Positions 48,302 through 60,950 of a stretch of 64,000 nt of DNA are shown one piece after another. Source of the DNA: Pholis gunnellus (Eukaryota > Chordata > Actinopteri > Perciformes > Pholidae); the NCBI GenBank assembly GCA_910591455.2, contig OU342808.1, forward strand, positions 4,246,607-4,310,606, given 5' to 3'. Below the pieces are notes generated by a model. That model worked only from the letters and a program-made list of their open reading frames with translations. It was not told where the DNA came from and made no database searches. The position numbers and the translations under genes were made by a program. The number at the start of each line of letters is the position of its first letter. Within the stretch, counting starts at the first letter, position 1.

Positions 48302-51300
48302 CTTTGTAACTGTTTAACTTGTCTTGAGGTTCTTCCAAGGACCTGCAAAACATTTGCATCAAGCAGCCTTACTAATCTTTAACTAACAGCCTAATTAGCA
48401 TGAATTAATAAACCCATCAACATCTATCTGTGTATGTCACGAAAAAGACACAATGTGAAAGACAAAAACACTTATTTCAGCATTTATTTATTCATTTCTG
48501 TATTTATCTACTTATTCATGTATTTATACATGTATTTATTCATTCCTGTATTCATTTATACATGTATTATTGCATTTATTTGTACTTAAAAACAATTTCG
48601 TCCTCCACACGTCACATGGCATCTCTTCTGTGTAATTGAACCGATATTGGCATGTTCCCACATGTCGCGTGACCTTTGCATTCCATAGCCGAATGGTTAG
48701 CGTGACTGCACACAGCGTAGACCCTTAATGCGCATGCGCAGATCATTGGGACGCAGGATTGGGAGGTTCGACTCCCGAGTGAACCTTTAAATGTGAAAAC
48801 CTCACCAGGTTCTCAGGAGGGGAGTAGACACAAAATAGTCTCTTTTTCTTGTTGTATGAATTAATAAAAGCGACAACTCGGGTCCTGTCCTGGCTTCATA
48901 TCATACAATACACCCAAATATATGTAGCCACAAAACTCGGCAAATTGATGCATCCTTGCTACATTTTGCATCCACTTGTTAATTAAGAAAGACCTCAGCA
49001 TGATCACATGTTTAATCTTGACAGGGAGCAGAGAGGGGAGGGGCTCTGAAGGCTGTATACAGCCGCCCCCCGTGTGGCCCGTGCCCCGTCACTCTCCCTT
49101 TCATTCCCTTTATATCCGATTGTGTTATGCCCACAGAGGTACCGGTTATATATCCACCGTGCGCCGTGCGCCCCATGTGCCTGCGCCCCGTACGCCGTCT
49201 GGCCCGTGCGCCATCAGTCTTCATTTTATATCCGATTGTGTTCTGCCCTCTTGTTAAGACAAATGCCTTTGTCCAACTAAAGGGTTGCATGAAAAACTAT
49301 AGAGTCAAACCTCATTACATGATCACATGTTTCTTACAGTTTCATTGAAAATATATATGCAAATACTTTTCAAGCACTGACTTGTAATGCAATTCTATAT
49401 ATTACTACCATATCATTTTCATTTCTTGAATCATTTCTTGTATTTTATTTAACAGATGGCATTTCTCTCTCCATCGTGACCAAACGGTCAGCTGGAACAA
49501 GCATCAAACTAAAACACGTTTGTCCAAAATATGTAGAGCGATTCAAAAATAGGAATAAATCGCCACACTCATTGCTTCAATCAGTTTTATGACAGAATTA
49601 ACATTCAAATAATAAACTCACTGTAATGCATGCTCAGCTGGAACTATTCACCCTACTATGAACACCTAAGGGGGAAAGTGCACGCTACAGCTGAGGGAAC
49701 GGGCAGATGTGATACCTGGTGTGTACAGACACTGCAATGTGACTGCCTAATATGTTTGAAACTACGAAAACACGCTGAAAGGCTCTCCCGTTTCCTCACT
49801 ATAATGTCACATTAAATCCTATAAACGAAAACACACAGTTTGTTGCATATAGCACCATATATTAATGCAAATCAAATTCATTCACGTCCGACCTGGTCGG
49901 CATAAGTTACAGCGAACAAAAGAGGAAAGCCGTGAGACTCCCACTTGTACTCCGACACAATAAACAAGCGTAACATTCACAAAGTATACCCCATACCCAG
50001 TGTCCCCAACCCAAATCCCCGAGGCCAAACATAATATTATCAACAGGTGGAAGGAAGCGTGGTGAGAAGCCGCTGTTCCGTAATCTGTGAAGCCACGCTA
50101 TCTCACCACGGCCCGTTTAGATGGTGGCTCTTTCTTGCAGTAGTCCAGTGAGGTTTCCGATTTATAATCCACAAAGTTGGATTGTGCTCTTTGCTGTACA
50201 GTCGCCTGGAAATCCTACTCTTTGAGCCCACTGAACGCAGAGTGCTTCACCTGTCTGCGCGCTCCATAGGCCTACTCCTCTCACGTCACTTCAACCCGTC
50301 ACATTTTATACAAGCGAGGGAAATAAAAATAATAGTAAGAATAATAAGAGACCCTTTTCATAAGCTCTGTTAACATTGCAGGCCACTGATAACATTTACA
50401 AGTATACACAGCACTTTATGTGTAGGAAAATGAACAGCAACATGTTCCCCATTCACAACTGCCGTAGGATATAGACAGTAATGAAATAACGTAACTTCAT
50501 TCAAACTTGTATATACTGAATATATTTATGTGGGATTTTACAAGAGAGTGCTCCTTGTAATAAAGCAAAACTCGTTCAGGTGTGGTTGAAGAAACATTTT
50601 TTAAATGAGCTGATGACAATCACCATCAAATCCCCCGACATCTGTCCCGCTGAAGTGGATTGACTCTCACATGGGATGGGTTTTTTGAAACACAAACGTG
50701 CTTTACTCTCTCCACTGACACTGTGTTGTGGCTGGAAACGGTACTGCATCCAATTTCTCTCTGGTTCTGGAGAGTACTGCTGAGTGTTCGAATCCACATG
50801 TCATTCAAAACATAACAATTGTTAATACATCCATAGTTACACAGCGGTATTGGTAATTACCCACAATTCCAAGGGGCAGCCTCAGACACATTATTAAAGC
50901 CAATAACTTGAAAATTAAAGCAATTTAAAATGTGAAAAAAGTCTCTGCGAAGTGAAAATGAGCCGGAGACTTTGTCAGACATGAAAATCGACAGAAAAAA
51001 AAAGCTGGCACCCTCAGTGAGAAGGGTTTTACATTAGGGTACTATAAATAGTTCTGGACGTCTTAGCTATATTTGGTAGTGGGTGGTCCATCTGCTGTCT
51101 TTGGGGTTGATAAGTGGGTATGAGCCCCGCTGGCCACGTGCTATGGACATAGCAGGCTAAGGGACGGCCCTGGGCCACATGCCATGGACATGGCAGGCCG
51201 ACCGGGCAGGTCTACTCTGATAATGATAATGAGGGGATATATACCTAGATAAACAGGCCTTGTAGCCTGGTCTAGGGTAGGACACAGGTTGGAAACACAA

Positions 51301-51340
51301 ACTACTTTTTTTCCACTTTTCTAGTGTGTATAATATATTC

Positions 51341-51395
<55 letters not shown>

Positions 51396-51400
51396 TGTAA

Positions 51401-51445
<45 letters not shown>

Positions 51446-51756
51446 CGTGTCGGTACTCATGTCAAAAACTGCATCTTTAGGACAAACATTTAATCCACCT
51501 TTGTCACTCCTTTGCTTGAAAACAAAACATTTGACCTGATTCTATTTATTTAATTATGTCTAGATATCCTTCATTTTTTATCAGGGTCATTTCTGAGAAA
51601 GTAATTTGTGTGAGATCAGAGGAGTGTTTTTAACTTAGCACCATGGGGTCACTTACTTGTGGTGTACACTGTAAATGAGATGCTCTTGTAAAGAGGAGGG
51701 GAATTGTGTCTTTCCTCTCAGTTAGCAATGTCCAGATCATTGTCTCTTTTAACCCC
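48302..51756 (+). repeat. Array unit 15 (copy of unit 13)
   Basis: 3,455 bp. Same diagnostic sites as unit 13 from end to end. Pol III-like cassette 48679-48847, NRF1 palindrome 48729-48740. Microsatellite 51345-51449 is (TA)21 (TG)20 (CGTG)2. Confidence 0.95.
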
Positions 51757-54700
51757 CTTTGTAACTGTTTAACTTGTCTTGAGGTTCTTCCAAGGACCTG
51801 CAAAACATTTGCATCAAGCAGCCTTACTAATCTTTAACTAACAGCCTAATTAGCATGAATTAATAAACCCATCAACATCTATCTGTGTATGTCACGAAAA
51901 AGACACAATGTGAAAGACAAAAACACTTATTTCAGCATTTATTTATTCATTTCTGTATTTATCTACTTATTCATGTATTTATACATGTATTTATTCATTC
52001 CTGTATTCATTTATACATGTATTATTGCATTTATTTGTACTTAAAAACAATTTCGTCCTCCACACGTCACATGGCATCTCTTCTGTGTAATTGAACCGAT
52101 ATTGGCATGTTCCCACATGTCGCGTGACCTTTGCATTCCATAGCCGAATGGTTAGCGTGACTGCACACAGCGTAGACCCTTAATGCGCATGCGCAGATCA
52201 TTGGGACGCAGGATTGGGAGGTTCGACTCCCGAGTGAACCTTTAAATGTGAAAACCTCACCAGGTTCTCAGGAGGGGAGTAGACACAAAATAGTCTCTTT
52301 TTCTTGTTGTATGAATTAATAAAAGCGACAACTCGGGTCCTGTCCTGGCTTCATATCATACAATACACCCAAATATATGTAGCCACAAAACTCGGCAAAT
52401 TGATGCATCCTTGCTACATTTTGCATCCACTTGTTAATTAAGAAAGACCTCAGCATGATCACATGTTTAATCTTGACAGGGAGCAGAGAGGGGAGGGGCT
52501 CTGAAGGCTGTATACAGCCGCCCCCCGTGTGGCCCGTGCCCCGTCACTCTCCCTTTCATTCCCTTTATATCCGATTGTGTTATGCCCACAGAGGTACCGG
52601 TTATATATCCACCGTGCGCCGTGCGCCCCATGTGCCTGCGCCCCGTACGCCGTCTGGCCCGTGCGCCATCAGTCTTCATTTTATATCCGATTGTGTTCTG
52701 CCCTCTTGTTAAGACAAATGCCTTTGTCCAACTAAAGGGTTGCATGAAAAACTATAGAGTCAAACCTCATTACATGATCACATGTTTCTTACAGTTTCAT
52801 TGAAAATATATATGCAAATACTTTTCAAGCACTGACTTGTAATGCAATTCTATATATTACTACCATATCATTTTCATTTCTTGAATCATTTCTTGTATTT
52901 TATTTAACAGATGGCATTTCTCTCTCCATCGTGACCAAACGGTCAGCTGGAACAAGCATCAAACTAAAACTCGTTTGTCCAAAATATGTAGAGCGATTCA
53001 AAAATAGGAATAAATCGCCACACTCATTGCTTCAATCAGTTTTATGACAGAATTAACATTCAAATAATAAACTCACTGTAATGCATGCTCAGCTGGAACT
53101 ATTCACCCTACTATGAACACCTAAGGGGGAAAGTGCACGCTACAGCTGAGGGAACGGGCAGATGTGATACCTGGTGTGTACAGACACTGCAATGTGACTG
53201 CCTAATATGTTTGAAACTACGAAAACACGCTGAAAGGCTCTCCCGTTTCCTCACTATAATGTCACATTAAATCCTATAAACGAAAACACACAGTTTGTTG
53301 CATATAGCACCATATATTAATGCAAATCAAATTCATTCACGTCCGACCTGGTCGGCATAAGTTACAGCGAACAAAAGAGGAAAGCCGTGAGACTCCCACT
53401 TGTACTCCGACACAATAAACAAGCGTAACATTCACAAAGTATACCCCATACCCAGTGTCCCCAACCCAAATCCCCGAGGCCAAACATAATATTATCAACA
53501 GGTGGAAGGAAGCGTGGTGAGAAGCCGCTGTTCCGTAATCTGTGAAGCCACGCTATCTCACCACGGCCCGTTTAGATGGTGGCTCTTTCTTGCAGTAGTC
53601 CAGTGAGGTTTCCGATTTATAATCCACAAAGTTGGATTGTGCTCTTTGCTGTACAGTCGCCTGGAAATCCTACTCTTTGAGCCCACTGAACGCAGAGTGC
53701 TTCACCTGTCTGCGCGCTCCATAGGCCTACTCCTCTCACGTCACTTCAACCCGTCACATTTTATACAAGCGAGGGAAATAAAAATAATAGTAAGAATAAT
53801 AAGAGACCCTTTTCATAAGCTCTGTTAACATTGCAGGCCACTGATAACATTTACAAGTATACACAGCACTTTATGTGTAGGAAAATGAACAGCAACATGT
53901 TCCCCATTCACAACTGCCGTAGGATATAGACAGTAATGAAATAACGTAACTTCATTCAAACTTGTATATACTGAATATATTTATGTGGGATTTTACAAGA
54001 GAGTGCTCCTTGTAATAAAGCAAAACTCGTTCAGGTGTGGTTGAAGAAACATTTTTTAAATGAGCTGATGACAATCACCATCAAATCCCCCGACATCTGT
54101 CCCGCTGAAGTGGATTGACTCTCACATGGGATGGGTTTTTTGAAACACAAACGTGCTTTACTCTCTCCACTGACACTGTGTTGTGGCTGGAAACGGTACT
54201 GCATCCAATTTCTCTCTGGTTCTGGAGAGTACTGCTGAGTGTTCGAATCCACATGTCATTCAAAACATAACAATTGTTAATACATCCATAGTTACACAGC
54301 GGTATTGGTAATTACCCACAATTCCAAGGGGCAGCCTCAGACACATTATTAAAGCCAATAACTTGAAAATTAAAGCAATTTAAAATGTGAAAAAAGTCTC
54401 TGCGAAGTGAAAATGAGCCGGAGACTTTGTCAGACATGAAAATCGACAGAAAAAAAAAGCTGGCACCCTCAGTGAGAAGGGTTTTACATTAGGGTACTAT
54501 AAATAGTTCTGGACTTCTTAGCTATATTTGGTAGTGGGTGGTCCATCTGCTGTCTTTGGGGTTGATAAGTGGGTATGAGCCCCGCTGGCCACGTGCTATG
54601 GACATAGCAGGCTAAGGGACGGCCCTGGGCCACATGGCAGGCCGACCGGGCAGGTCTACTCTGATAATGATAATGAGGGGATATATACCTAGATAAACAG

Positions 54701-54784
54701 GCCTTGTAGCCTGGTCTAGGGTAGGACACAGGTTGGAAACACAAACTACTTTTTTTCCACTTTTCTAGTGTGTATAATATATTC

Positions 54785-54843
<59 letters not shown>

Positions 54844-54848
54844 TGTAA

Positions 54849-54883
<35 letters not shown>

Positions 54884-55016
54884 CGTGTCGGTACTCATGT
54901 CAAAAACTGCATCTTTAGGACAAACATTTAATCCACCTTTGTCACTCCTTTGCTTGAAAACAAAACATTTGACCTGATTCTATTTATTTAATTATGTCTA
55001 GATATCCTTCATTTTT

Positions 55017-55640
55017 AGTATCTCGGGGTCTTGTTCACGAGTGAGGGTAAGATGGAGCGGGAGATCGACAGGCGGATCGGTGCGGCTGCAGCAGTAAAAC
55101 AGGCGCTGCACCGGACCGTCTTGGTGAAGAGAGAGCTGAGCCGGAAGGCAAAGCTCTCAATTTACTGGTCGGTCTACGTTCCTACCCTCACCTATGGTCA
55201 CGAACTCTGGGTCGTGACCGAAAGGACAAGGTCGCGGGTACAAGCGGCCGAAATGAGTTTCCTCCGTAGGGTGGCCGGGCTCAGCCTTAGAGATAGGGTA
55301 AGGAGCTCGGACATCAGGAGGGAACTTGGAGTCGAGCCGCTACTCCTTCGCATCGAAAGGAGTCAGCTGAGGTGGTTCGGGCATCTGATTAGGATGCCTC
55401 CTGGACGCCTCCCACTGGAGGTTTTCCGGGCACGTCCAACTGGGAGGAGACCCCGGGGAAGACCCAGAACACGCTGGAGGGATTATATCTCCCAGCTGGC
55501 CTGGGAACGCCTCGGGATCCCCCAGTATGAGCTGGAAAATGTTGCGGGCGAGAGGGAAGTCTGGGTCAGCCTGCTTGGCCTGCTGCCACCGCGACCCGAC
55601 CCCGGATAAGCGGAGGAAAATGGAATGGATGGATGGATGG
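55017..55640 (+). mobile_element. 5'-truncated RTE-clade LINE, Rex3-like, with 13-bp target duplication
   Basis: The 624-bp insert interrupts the unit between two copies of ATCCTTCATTTTT (55004-55016 and 55641-55653), a clear target-site duplication of 13 bp. It contains the 3' end of a LINE reverse transcriptase gene and ends in ATGGAATGGATGGATGGATGG. Short GATG/GGAT-repeat tails are known for the fish RTE-clade element Rex3. Only the last sixth or so of a full element is present, the usual outcome of incomplete target-primed reverse transcription. Other RTE-clade fish LINEs are possible. Confidence 0.9.
55019..55609 (+). pseudogene. C-terminal fragment of RTE-type LINE reverse transcriptase
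   Basis: An open frame enters at the truncation point with YLGVLFTSEGKMEREIDRR, which corresponds to the end of the reverse transcriptase domain (the YLG motif). It continues through LSIYWSVYVPTLTYGHELW, RRVAGLSLRDRVRSS and RPRGRPRTRWRDY to LLPPRPDPG and TAA at 55607-55609. The catalytic palm motifs and the endonuclease domain are missing. The frame has no disabling change, so the insertion is young or was preserved by homogenisation. There is no natural start; a TTG at 55031 is only an open-frame boundary. Confidence 0.9.
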
Positions 55641-58600
55641 ATCCTTCATTTTTTATCAGGGTCATTTCTGAGAAAGTGATTTGTGTGAGATCAGAGGAGT
55701 GTTTTTAACTTAGCACCATGGGGTCACTTACTTGTGGTGTACACTGTAAATGAGATGCTCTTGTAAAGAGGAGGGGAATTGTGTCTTTCCTCTCAGTTAG
55801 CAATGTCCAGATCATTGTCTCTTTTAACCCCCTTTGTAACTGTTTAACTTGTCTTGAGGTTCTTCCAAGGACCTGCAAAACATTTGCATCAAGCAGCCTT
55901 ACTAATCTTTAACTAACAGCCTAATTAGCATGAATTAATAAACCCATCAACATCTATCTGTGTATGTCACGAAAAAGACACAATGTGAAAGACAAAAACA
56001 CTTATTTCAGCATTTATTTATTCATTTCTGTATTTATCTACTTATTCATGTATTTATACATGTATTTATTCATTCCTGTATTCATTTATACATGTATTAT
56101 TGCATTTATTTGTACTTAAAAACAATTTCGTCCTCCACACGTCACATGGCATCTCTTCTGTGTAATTGAACCGATATTGGCATGTTCCCACATGTCGCGT
56201 GACCTTTGCATTCCATAGCCGAATGGTTAGCGTGACTGCACACAGCGTAGACCCTTAATGCGCATGCGCAGATCATTGGGACGCAGGATTGGGAGGTTCG
56301 ACTCCCGAGTGAACCTTTAAATGTGAAAACCTCACCAGGTTCTCAGGAGGGGAGTAGACACAAAATAGTCTCTTTTTCTTGTTGTATGAATTAATAAAAG
56401 CGACAACTCGGGTCCTGTCCTGGCTTCATATCATACAATACACCCAAATATATGTAGCCACAAAACTCGGCAAATTGATGCATCCTTGCTACATTTTGCA
56501 TCCACTTGTTAATTAAGAAAGACCTCAGCATGATCACATGTTTAATCTTGACAGGGAGCAGAGAGGGGAGGGGCTCTGAAGGCTGTATACAGCCGCCCCC
56601 CGTGTGGCCCGTGCCCCGTCACTCTCCCTTTCATTCCCTTTATATCCGATTGTGTTATGCCCACAGAGGTACCGGTTATATATCCACCGTGCGCCGTGCG
56701 CCCCATGTGCCTGCGCCCCGTACGCCGTCTGGCCCGTGCGCCATCAGTCTTCATTTTATATCCGATTGTGTTCTGCCCTCTTGTTAAGACAAATGCCTTT
56801 GTCCAACTAAAGGGTTGCATGAAAAACTATAGAGTCAAACCTCATTACATGATCACATGTTTCTTACAGTTTCATTGAAAATATATATGCAAATACTTTT
56901 CAAGCACTGACTTGTAATGCAATTCTATATATTACTACCATATCATTTTCATTTCTTGAATCATTTCTTGTATTTTATTTAACAGATGGCATTTCTCTCT
57001 CCATCGTGACCAAACGGTCAGCTGGAACAAGCATCAAACTAAAACACGTTTGTCCAAAATATGTAGAGCGATTCAAAAATAGGAATAAATCGCCACACTC
57101 ATTGCTTCAATCAGTTTTATGACAGAATTAACATTCAAATAATAAACTCACTGTAATGCATGCTCAGCTGGAACTATTCACCCTACTATGAACACCTAAG
57201 GGGGAAAGTGCACGCTACAGCTGAGGGAACGGGCAGATGTGATACCTGGTGTGTACAGACACTGCAATGTGACTGCCTAATATGTTTGAAACTACGAAAA
57301 CACGCTGAAAGGCTCTCCCGTTTCCTCACTATAATGTCACATTAAATCCTATAAACGAAAACACACAGTTTGTTGCATATAGCACCATATATTAATGCAA
57401 ATCAAATTCATTCACGTCCGACCTGGTCGGCATAAGTTACAGCGAACAAAAGAGGAAAGCCGTGAGACTCCCACTTGTACTCCGACACAATAAACAAGCG
57501 TAACATTCACAAAGTATACCCCATACCCAGTGTCCCCAACCCAAATCCCCGAGGCCAAACATAATATTATCAACAGGTGGAAGGAAGCGTGGTGAGAAGC
57601 CGCTGTTCCGTAATCTGTGAAGCCACGCTATCTCACCACGGCCCGTTTAGATGGTGGCTCTTTCTTGCAGTAGTCCAGTGAGGTTTCCGATTTATAATCC
57701 ACAAAGTTGGATTGTGCTCTTTGCTGTACAGTCGCCTGGAAATCCTACTCTTTGAGCCCACTGAACGCAGAGTGCTTCACCTGTCTGCGCGCTCCATAGG
57801 CCTACTCCTCTCACGTCACTTCAACCCGTCACATTTTATACAAGCGAGGGAAATAAAAATAATAGTAAGAATAATAAGAGACCCTTTTCATAAGCTCTGT
57901 TAACATTGCAGGCCACTGATAACATTTACAAGTATACACAGCACTTTATGTGTAGGAAAATGAACAGCAACATGTTCCCCATTCACAACTGCCGTAGGAT
58001 ATAGACAGTAATGAAATAACGTAACTTCATTCAAACTTGTATATACTGAATATATTTATGTGGGATTTTACAAGAGAGTGCTCCTTGTAATAAAGCAAAA
58101 CTCGTTCAGGTGTGGTTGAAGAAACATTTTTTAAATGAGCTGATGACAATCACCATCAAATCCCCCGACATCTGTCCCGCTGAAGTGGATTTACTCTCAC
58201 ATGGGATGGGTTTTTTGAAACACAAACGTGCTTTACTCTCTCCACTGACACTGTGTTGTGGCTGGAAACGGTACTGCATCCAATTTCTCTCTGGTTCTGG
58301 AGAGTACTGCTGAGTGTTCGAATCCACATGTCATTCAAAACATAACAATTGTTAATACATCCATAGTTACACAGCGGTATTGGTAATTACCCACAATTCC
58401 AAGGGGCAGCCTCAGACACATTATTAAAGCCAATAACTTGAAAATTAAAGCAATTTAAAATGTGAAAAAAGTCTCTGCGAAGTGAAAATGAGCCGGAGAC
58501 TTTGTCAGACATGAAAATCGACAGAAAAAAAAAGCTGGCACCCTCAGTGAGAAGGGTTTTACATTAGGGTACTATAAATAGTTCTGGACTTCTTAGCTAT

Positions 58601-58859
58601 ATTTGGTAGTGGGTGGTCCATCTGCTGTCTTTGGGGTTGATAAGTGGGTATGAGCCCCGCTGGCCACGTGCTATGGACATAGCAGGCTAAGGGACGGCCC
58701 TGGGCCACATGGCAGGCCGACCGGGCAGGTCTACTCTGATAATGATAATGAGGGGATATATACCTAGATAAACAGGCCTTGTAGCCTGGTCTAGGGTAGG
58801 ACACAGGTTGGAAACACAAACTACTTTTTTTCCACTTTTCTAGTGTGTATAATATATTC

Positions 58860-58916
<57 letters not shown>

Positions 58917-58921
58917 TGTAA

Positions 58922-58956
<35 letters not shown>

Positions 58957-59089
58957 CGTGTCGGTACTCATGTCAAAAACTGCATCTTTAGGACAAACAT
59001 TTAATCCACCTTTGTCACTCCTTTGCTTGAAAACAAAACATTTGACCTGATTCTATTTATTTAATTATGTCTAGATATCCTTCATTTTT

Positions 59090-59713
59090 AGTATCTCGGG
59101 GTCTTGTTCACGAGTGAGGGTAAGATGGAGCGGGAGATCGACAGGCGGATCGGTGCGGCTGCAGCAGTAAAACAGGCGCTGCACCGGACCGTCTTGGTGA
59201 AGAGAGAGCTGAGCCGGAAGGCAAAGCTCTCAATTTACTGGTCGGTCTACGTTCCTACCCTCACCTATGGTCACGAACTCTGGGTCGTGACCGAAAGGAC
59301 AAGGTCGCGGGTACAAGCGGCCGAAATGAGTTTCCTCCGTAGGGTGGCCGGGCTCAGCCTTAGAGATAGGGTAAGGAGCTCGGACATCAGGAGGGAACTT
59401 GGAGTCGAGCCGCTACTCCTTCGCATCGAAAGGAGTCAGCTGAGGTGGTTCGGGCATCTGATTAGGATGCCTCCTGGACGCCTCCCACTGGAGGTTTTCC
59501 GGGCACGTCCAACTGGGAGGAGACCCCGGGGAAGACCCAGAACACGCTGGAGGGATTATATCTCCCAGCTGGCCTGGGAACGCCTCGGGATCCCCCAGTA
59601 TGAGCTGGAAAATGTTGCGGGCGAGAGGGAAGTCTGGGTCAGCCTGCTTGGCCTGCTGCCACCGCGACCCGACCCCGGATAAGCGGAGGAAAATGGAATG
59701 GATGGATGGATGG
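59090..59713 (+). mobile_element. Second copy of the Rex3-like insertion, duplicated with its unit
   Basis: Same 624-bp length, same 5' truncation, same 13-bp target duplication (59077-59089 and 59714-59726) and same insertion site as the copy in unit 16. Two independent insertions would not share all of these, so the copy arose when the whole 4.07-kb unit was duplicated. I saw no difference between the two inserts by eye. Confidence 0.92.
59092..59682 (+). pseudogene. C-terminal fragment of LINE reverse transcriptase, second copy
   Basis: Encodes the same residues as the fragment in unit 16, again from the YLG motif to LLPPRPDPG and a TAA at 59680-59682. It cannot make a functional polymerase. 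Confidence 0.9.
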
Positions 59714-59904
59714 ATCCTTCATTTTTTATCAGGGTCATTTCTGAGAAAGTAATTTGTGTGAGATCAGAGGAGTGTTTTTAACTTAGCACCATGGGGTCAC
59801 TTACTTGTGGTGTACACTGTAAATGAGATGCTCTTGTAAAGAGGAGGGGAATTGTGTCTTTCCTCTCAGTTAGCAATGTCCAGATCATTGTCTCTTTTAA
59901 CCCC

Positions 59905-60914
59905 CTTTGTAACTGTTTAACTTGTCTTGAGGTTCTTCCAAGGACCTGCAAAACATTTGCATCAAGCAGCCTTACTAATCTTTAACTAACAGCCTAATTA
60001 GCATGAATTAATAAACCCATCAACATCTATCTGTGTATGTCACGAAAAAGACACAATGTGAAAGACAAAAACACTTATTTCAGCATTTATTTATTCATTT
60101 CTGTATTTATACATTTACTTACTTATTCCTGTATTTATACATGTATTTATTCATTCCTGTATTCATTTATACATGTATTATTGCATTTATTTATACTTAA
60201 AAACAATTTCGTCCTCCACACATCACATGGCATCTCTTCTGTGTAATTGAACCGATATTGGCATGTTCTCACACGTCGCGTGACCTTTGCATTCCATAGC
60301 CGAATGGTTAGCGTGACTGCACACAGCGTAGACCCTTAATACGCATGCGCAGATCATTGGGACGCAGGATTGGGAAGTCCGACTCCCGAGTGAACCTTTA
60401 AATGTGAAAACCTCACCAGGTTCTCAGGAGGGGAGTAGATTCAAAATATTATCTTTTTCTTGTTGTATGAATTAATAAAAGCGACAACTCGGGTCCTGTC
60501 CTGACTTCATATCATACAATACACCCACATATATGTAGCCACAAAACTCGGCAAATGTATTCATCTTTGCTACATTTTGCATCCACTTGTTAATTAAGAA
60601 AGACCTCAGCATGATCACATGTTTGCTCTTGACAGGGAGCAGAGAGGGGAGGGGCTCTGAAGGCTGTATACAGCCGCCCCCCGTGTGGCCCGTGCCCCGT
60701 CACTCTCCGTTTCATTCCCTTTATATCCGATTGTGTTCTGCCCATACATGTAGCTGTATTATATCTGCCGTGCACCAGTGCACCGTCAGTCTTCATTATA
60801 TTAATTTCCGTCTTCACAGGTAACCGTTTTACATCCGCTGTGCGCCCCATGCAATGCCGTGCGCACTGTGCACAATTCAGTCTTGAGTTTATTTTGGTCT
60901 GCCCTCACAGGTAA
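59905..60914 (+). repeat. Array unit 18, truncated and diverged
   Basis: The first 200 bp match units 1-17 almost perfectly. At about 60105, inside the ATTTA minisatellite, identity drops abruptly and many substitutions and small indels follow. The NRF1 palindrome is mutated (ACGCATGCGCA, about 60343-60353) and the B box reads AGTCCGACTCC. The CpG-rich module (60660-60910) has an extra degenerate repeat. Homology stops near 60914, where the unit would continue with CTTGTTAAGAC, and a LINE relic begins. Confidence 0.9.
60290..60458 (+). pseudogene. Decayed copy of the Pol III-like cassette in unit 18
   Basis: The A box (TAGCCGAATGG, from 60297) is intact, but the B box core GGTTCGACTCC has become AGTCCGACTCC. 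The T5 run at 60454-60458 is kept. This copy should be a weak or dead Pol III promoter. Confidence 0.5.
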
Positions 60915-60950
60915 GTGTCAGGTAGGATGCAAACAGGGAGAGTGCAGACG

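Larger units (their letters stand above)
51757..55831 (+). repeat. Array unit 16 (carries Rex3-like insertion and 11-bp hairpin deletion)
   Basis: 4,075 bp: the normal unit plus 624 bp of LINE and a 13-bp target duplication, minus 11 bp at the second tandem hairpin (about 54636). Left part follows units 13/15 (CACCCTAC, GATTGACTC). It has GGACTTCTTA like units 12 and 14 further right. Private changes are AAACTCGTTTG near 52970 and GAAAGTGATTT after the insertion. Pol III-like cassette 52134-52302, NRF1 palindrome 52184-52195. Microsatellite 54789-54887 is (TA)23 (TG)15 (CGTG)2. Confidence 0.95.
55832..59904 (+). repeat. Array unit 17 (second copy of the Rex3-bearing unit)
   Basis: 4,073 bp. 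Has the same LINE insertion, the same target duplication and the same 11-bp deletion as unit 16, so the two units descend from one. It differs at GTGGATTTACTC (unit 16 has TGACTC) and keeps GAAAGTAATTT. Pol III-like cassette 56209-56377, NRF1 palindrome 56259-56270. Microsatellite 58864-58960 is (TA)22 (TG)15 (CGTG)2. Confidence 0.95.

Noticed and set aside
55031..55609. An intact 192-residue gene starting at TTG
   Set aside because: The frame continues upstream to the LINE truncation point, begins mid-domain and is the tail of a reverse transcriptase.
1..59904. Centromeric satellite with CENP-B boxes, or a telomeric array
   Set aside because: I saw no TTCGNNNNANNCGGG match in the unit, and no runs of TTAGGG. 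The unit length is also far from typical centromeric monomers.
1..59904. CRISPR array or other spacer-repeat system
   Set aside because: The repeats are kilobase units without short direct repeats and unique spacers, and the DNA is vertebrate.
1..59904. Whole array as an assembly duplication artefact
   Set aside because: Units carry ordered private differences, distinct microsatellite counts and a nested insertion history, which an artefactual copy would not show. The exact copy number still needs long-read support.
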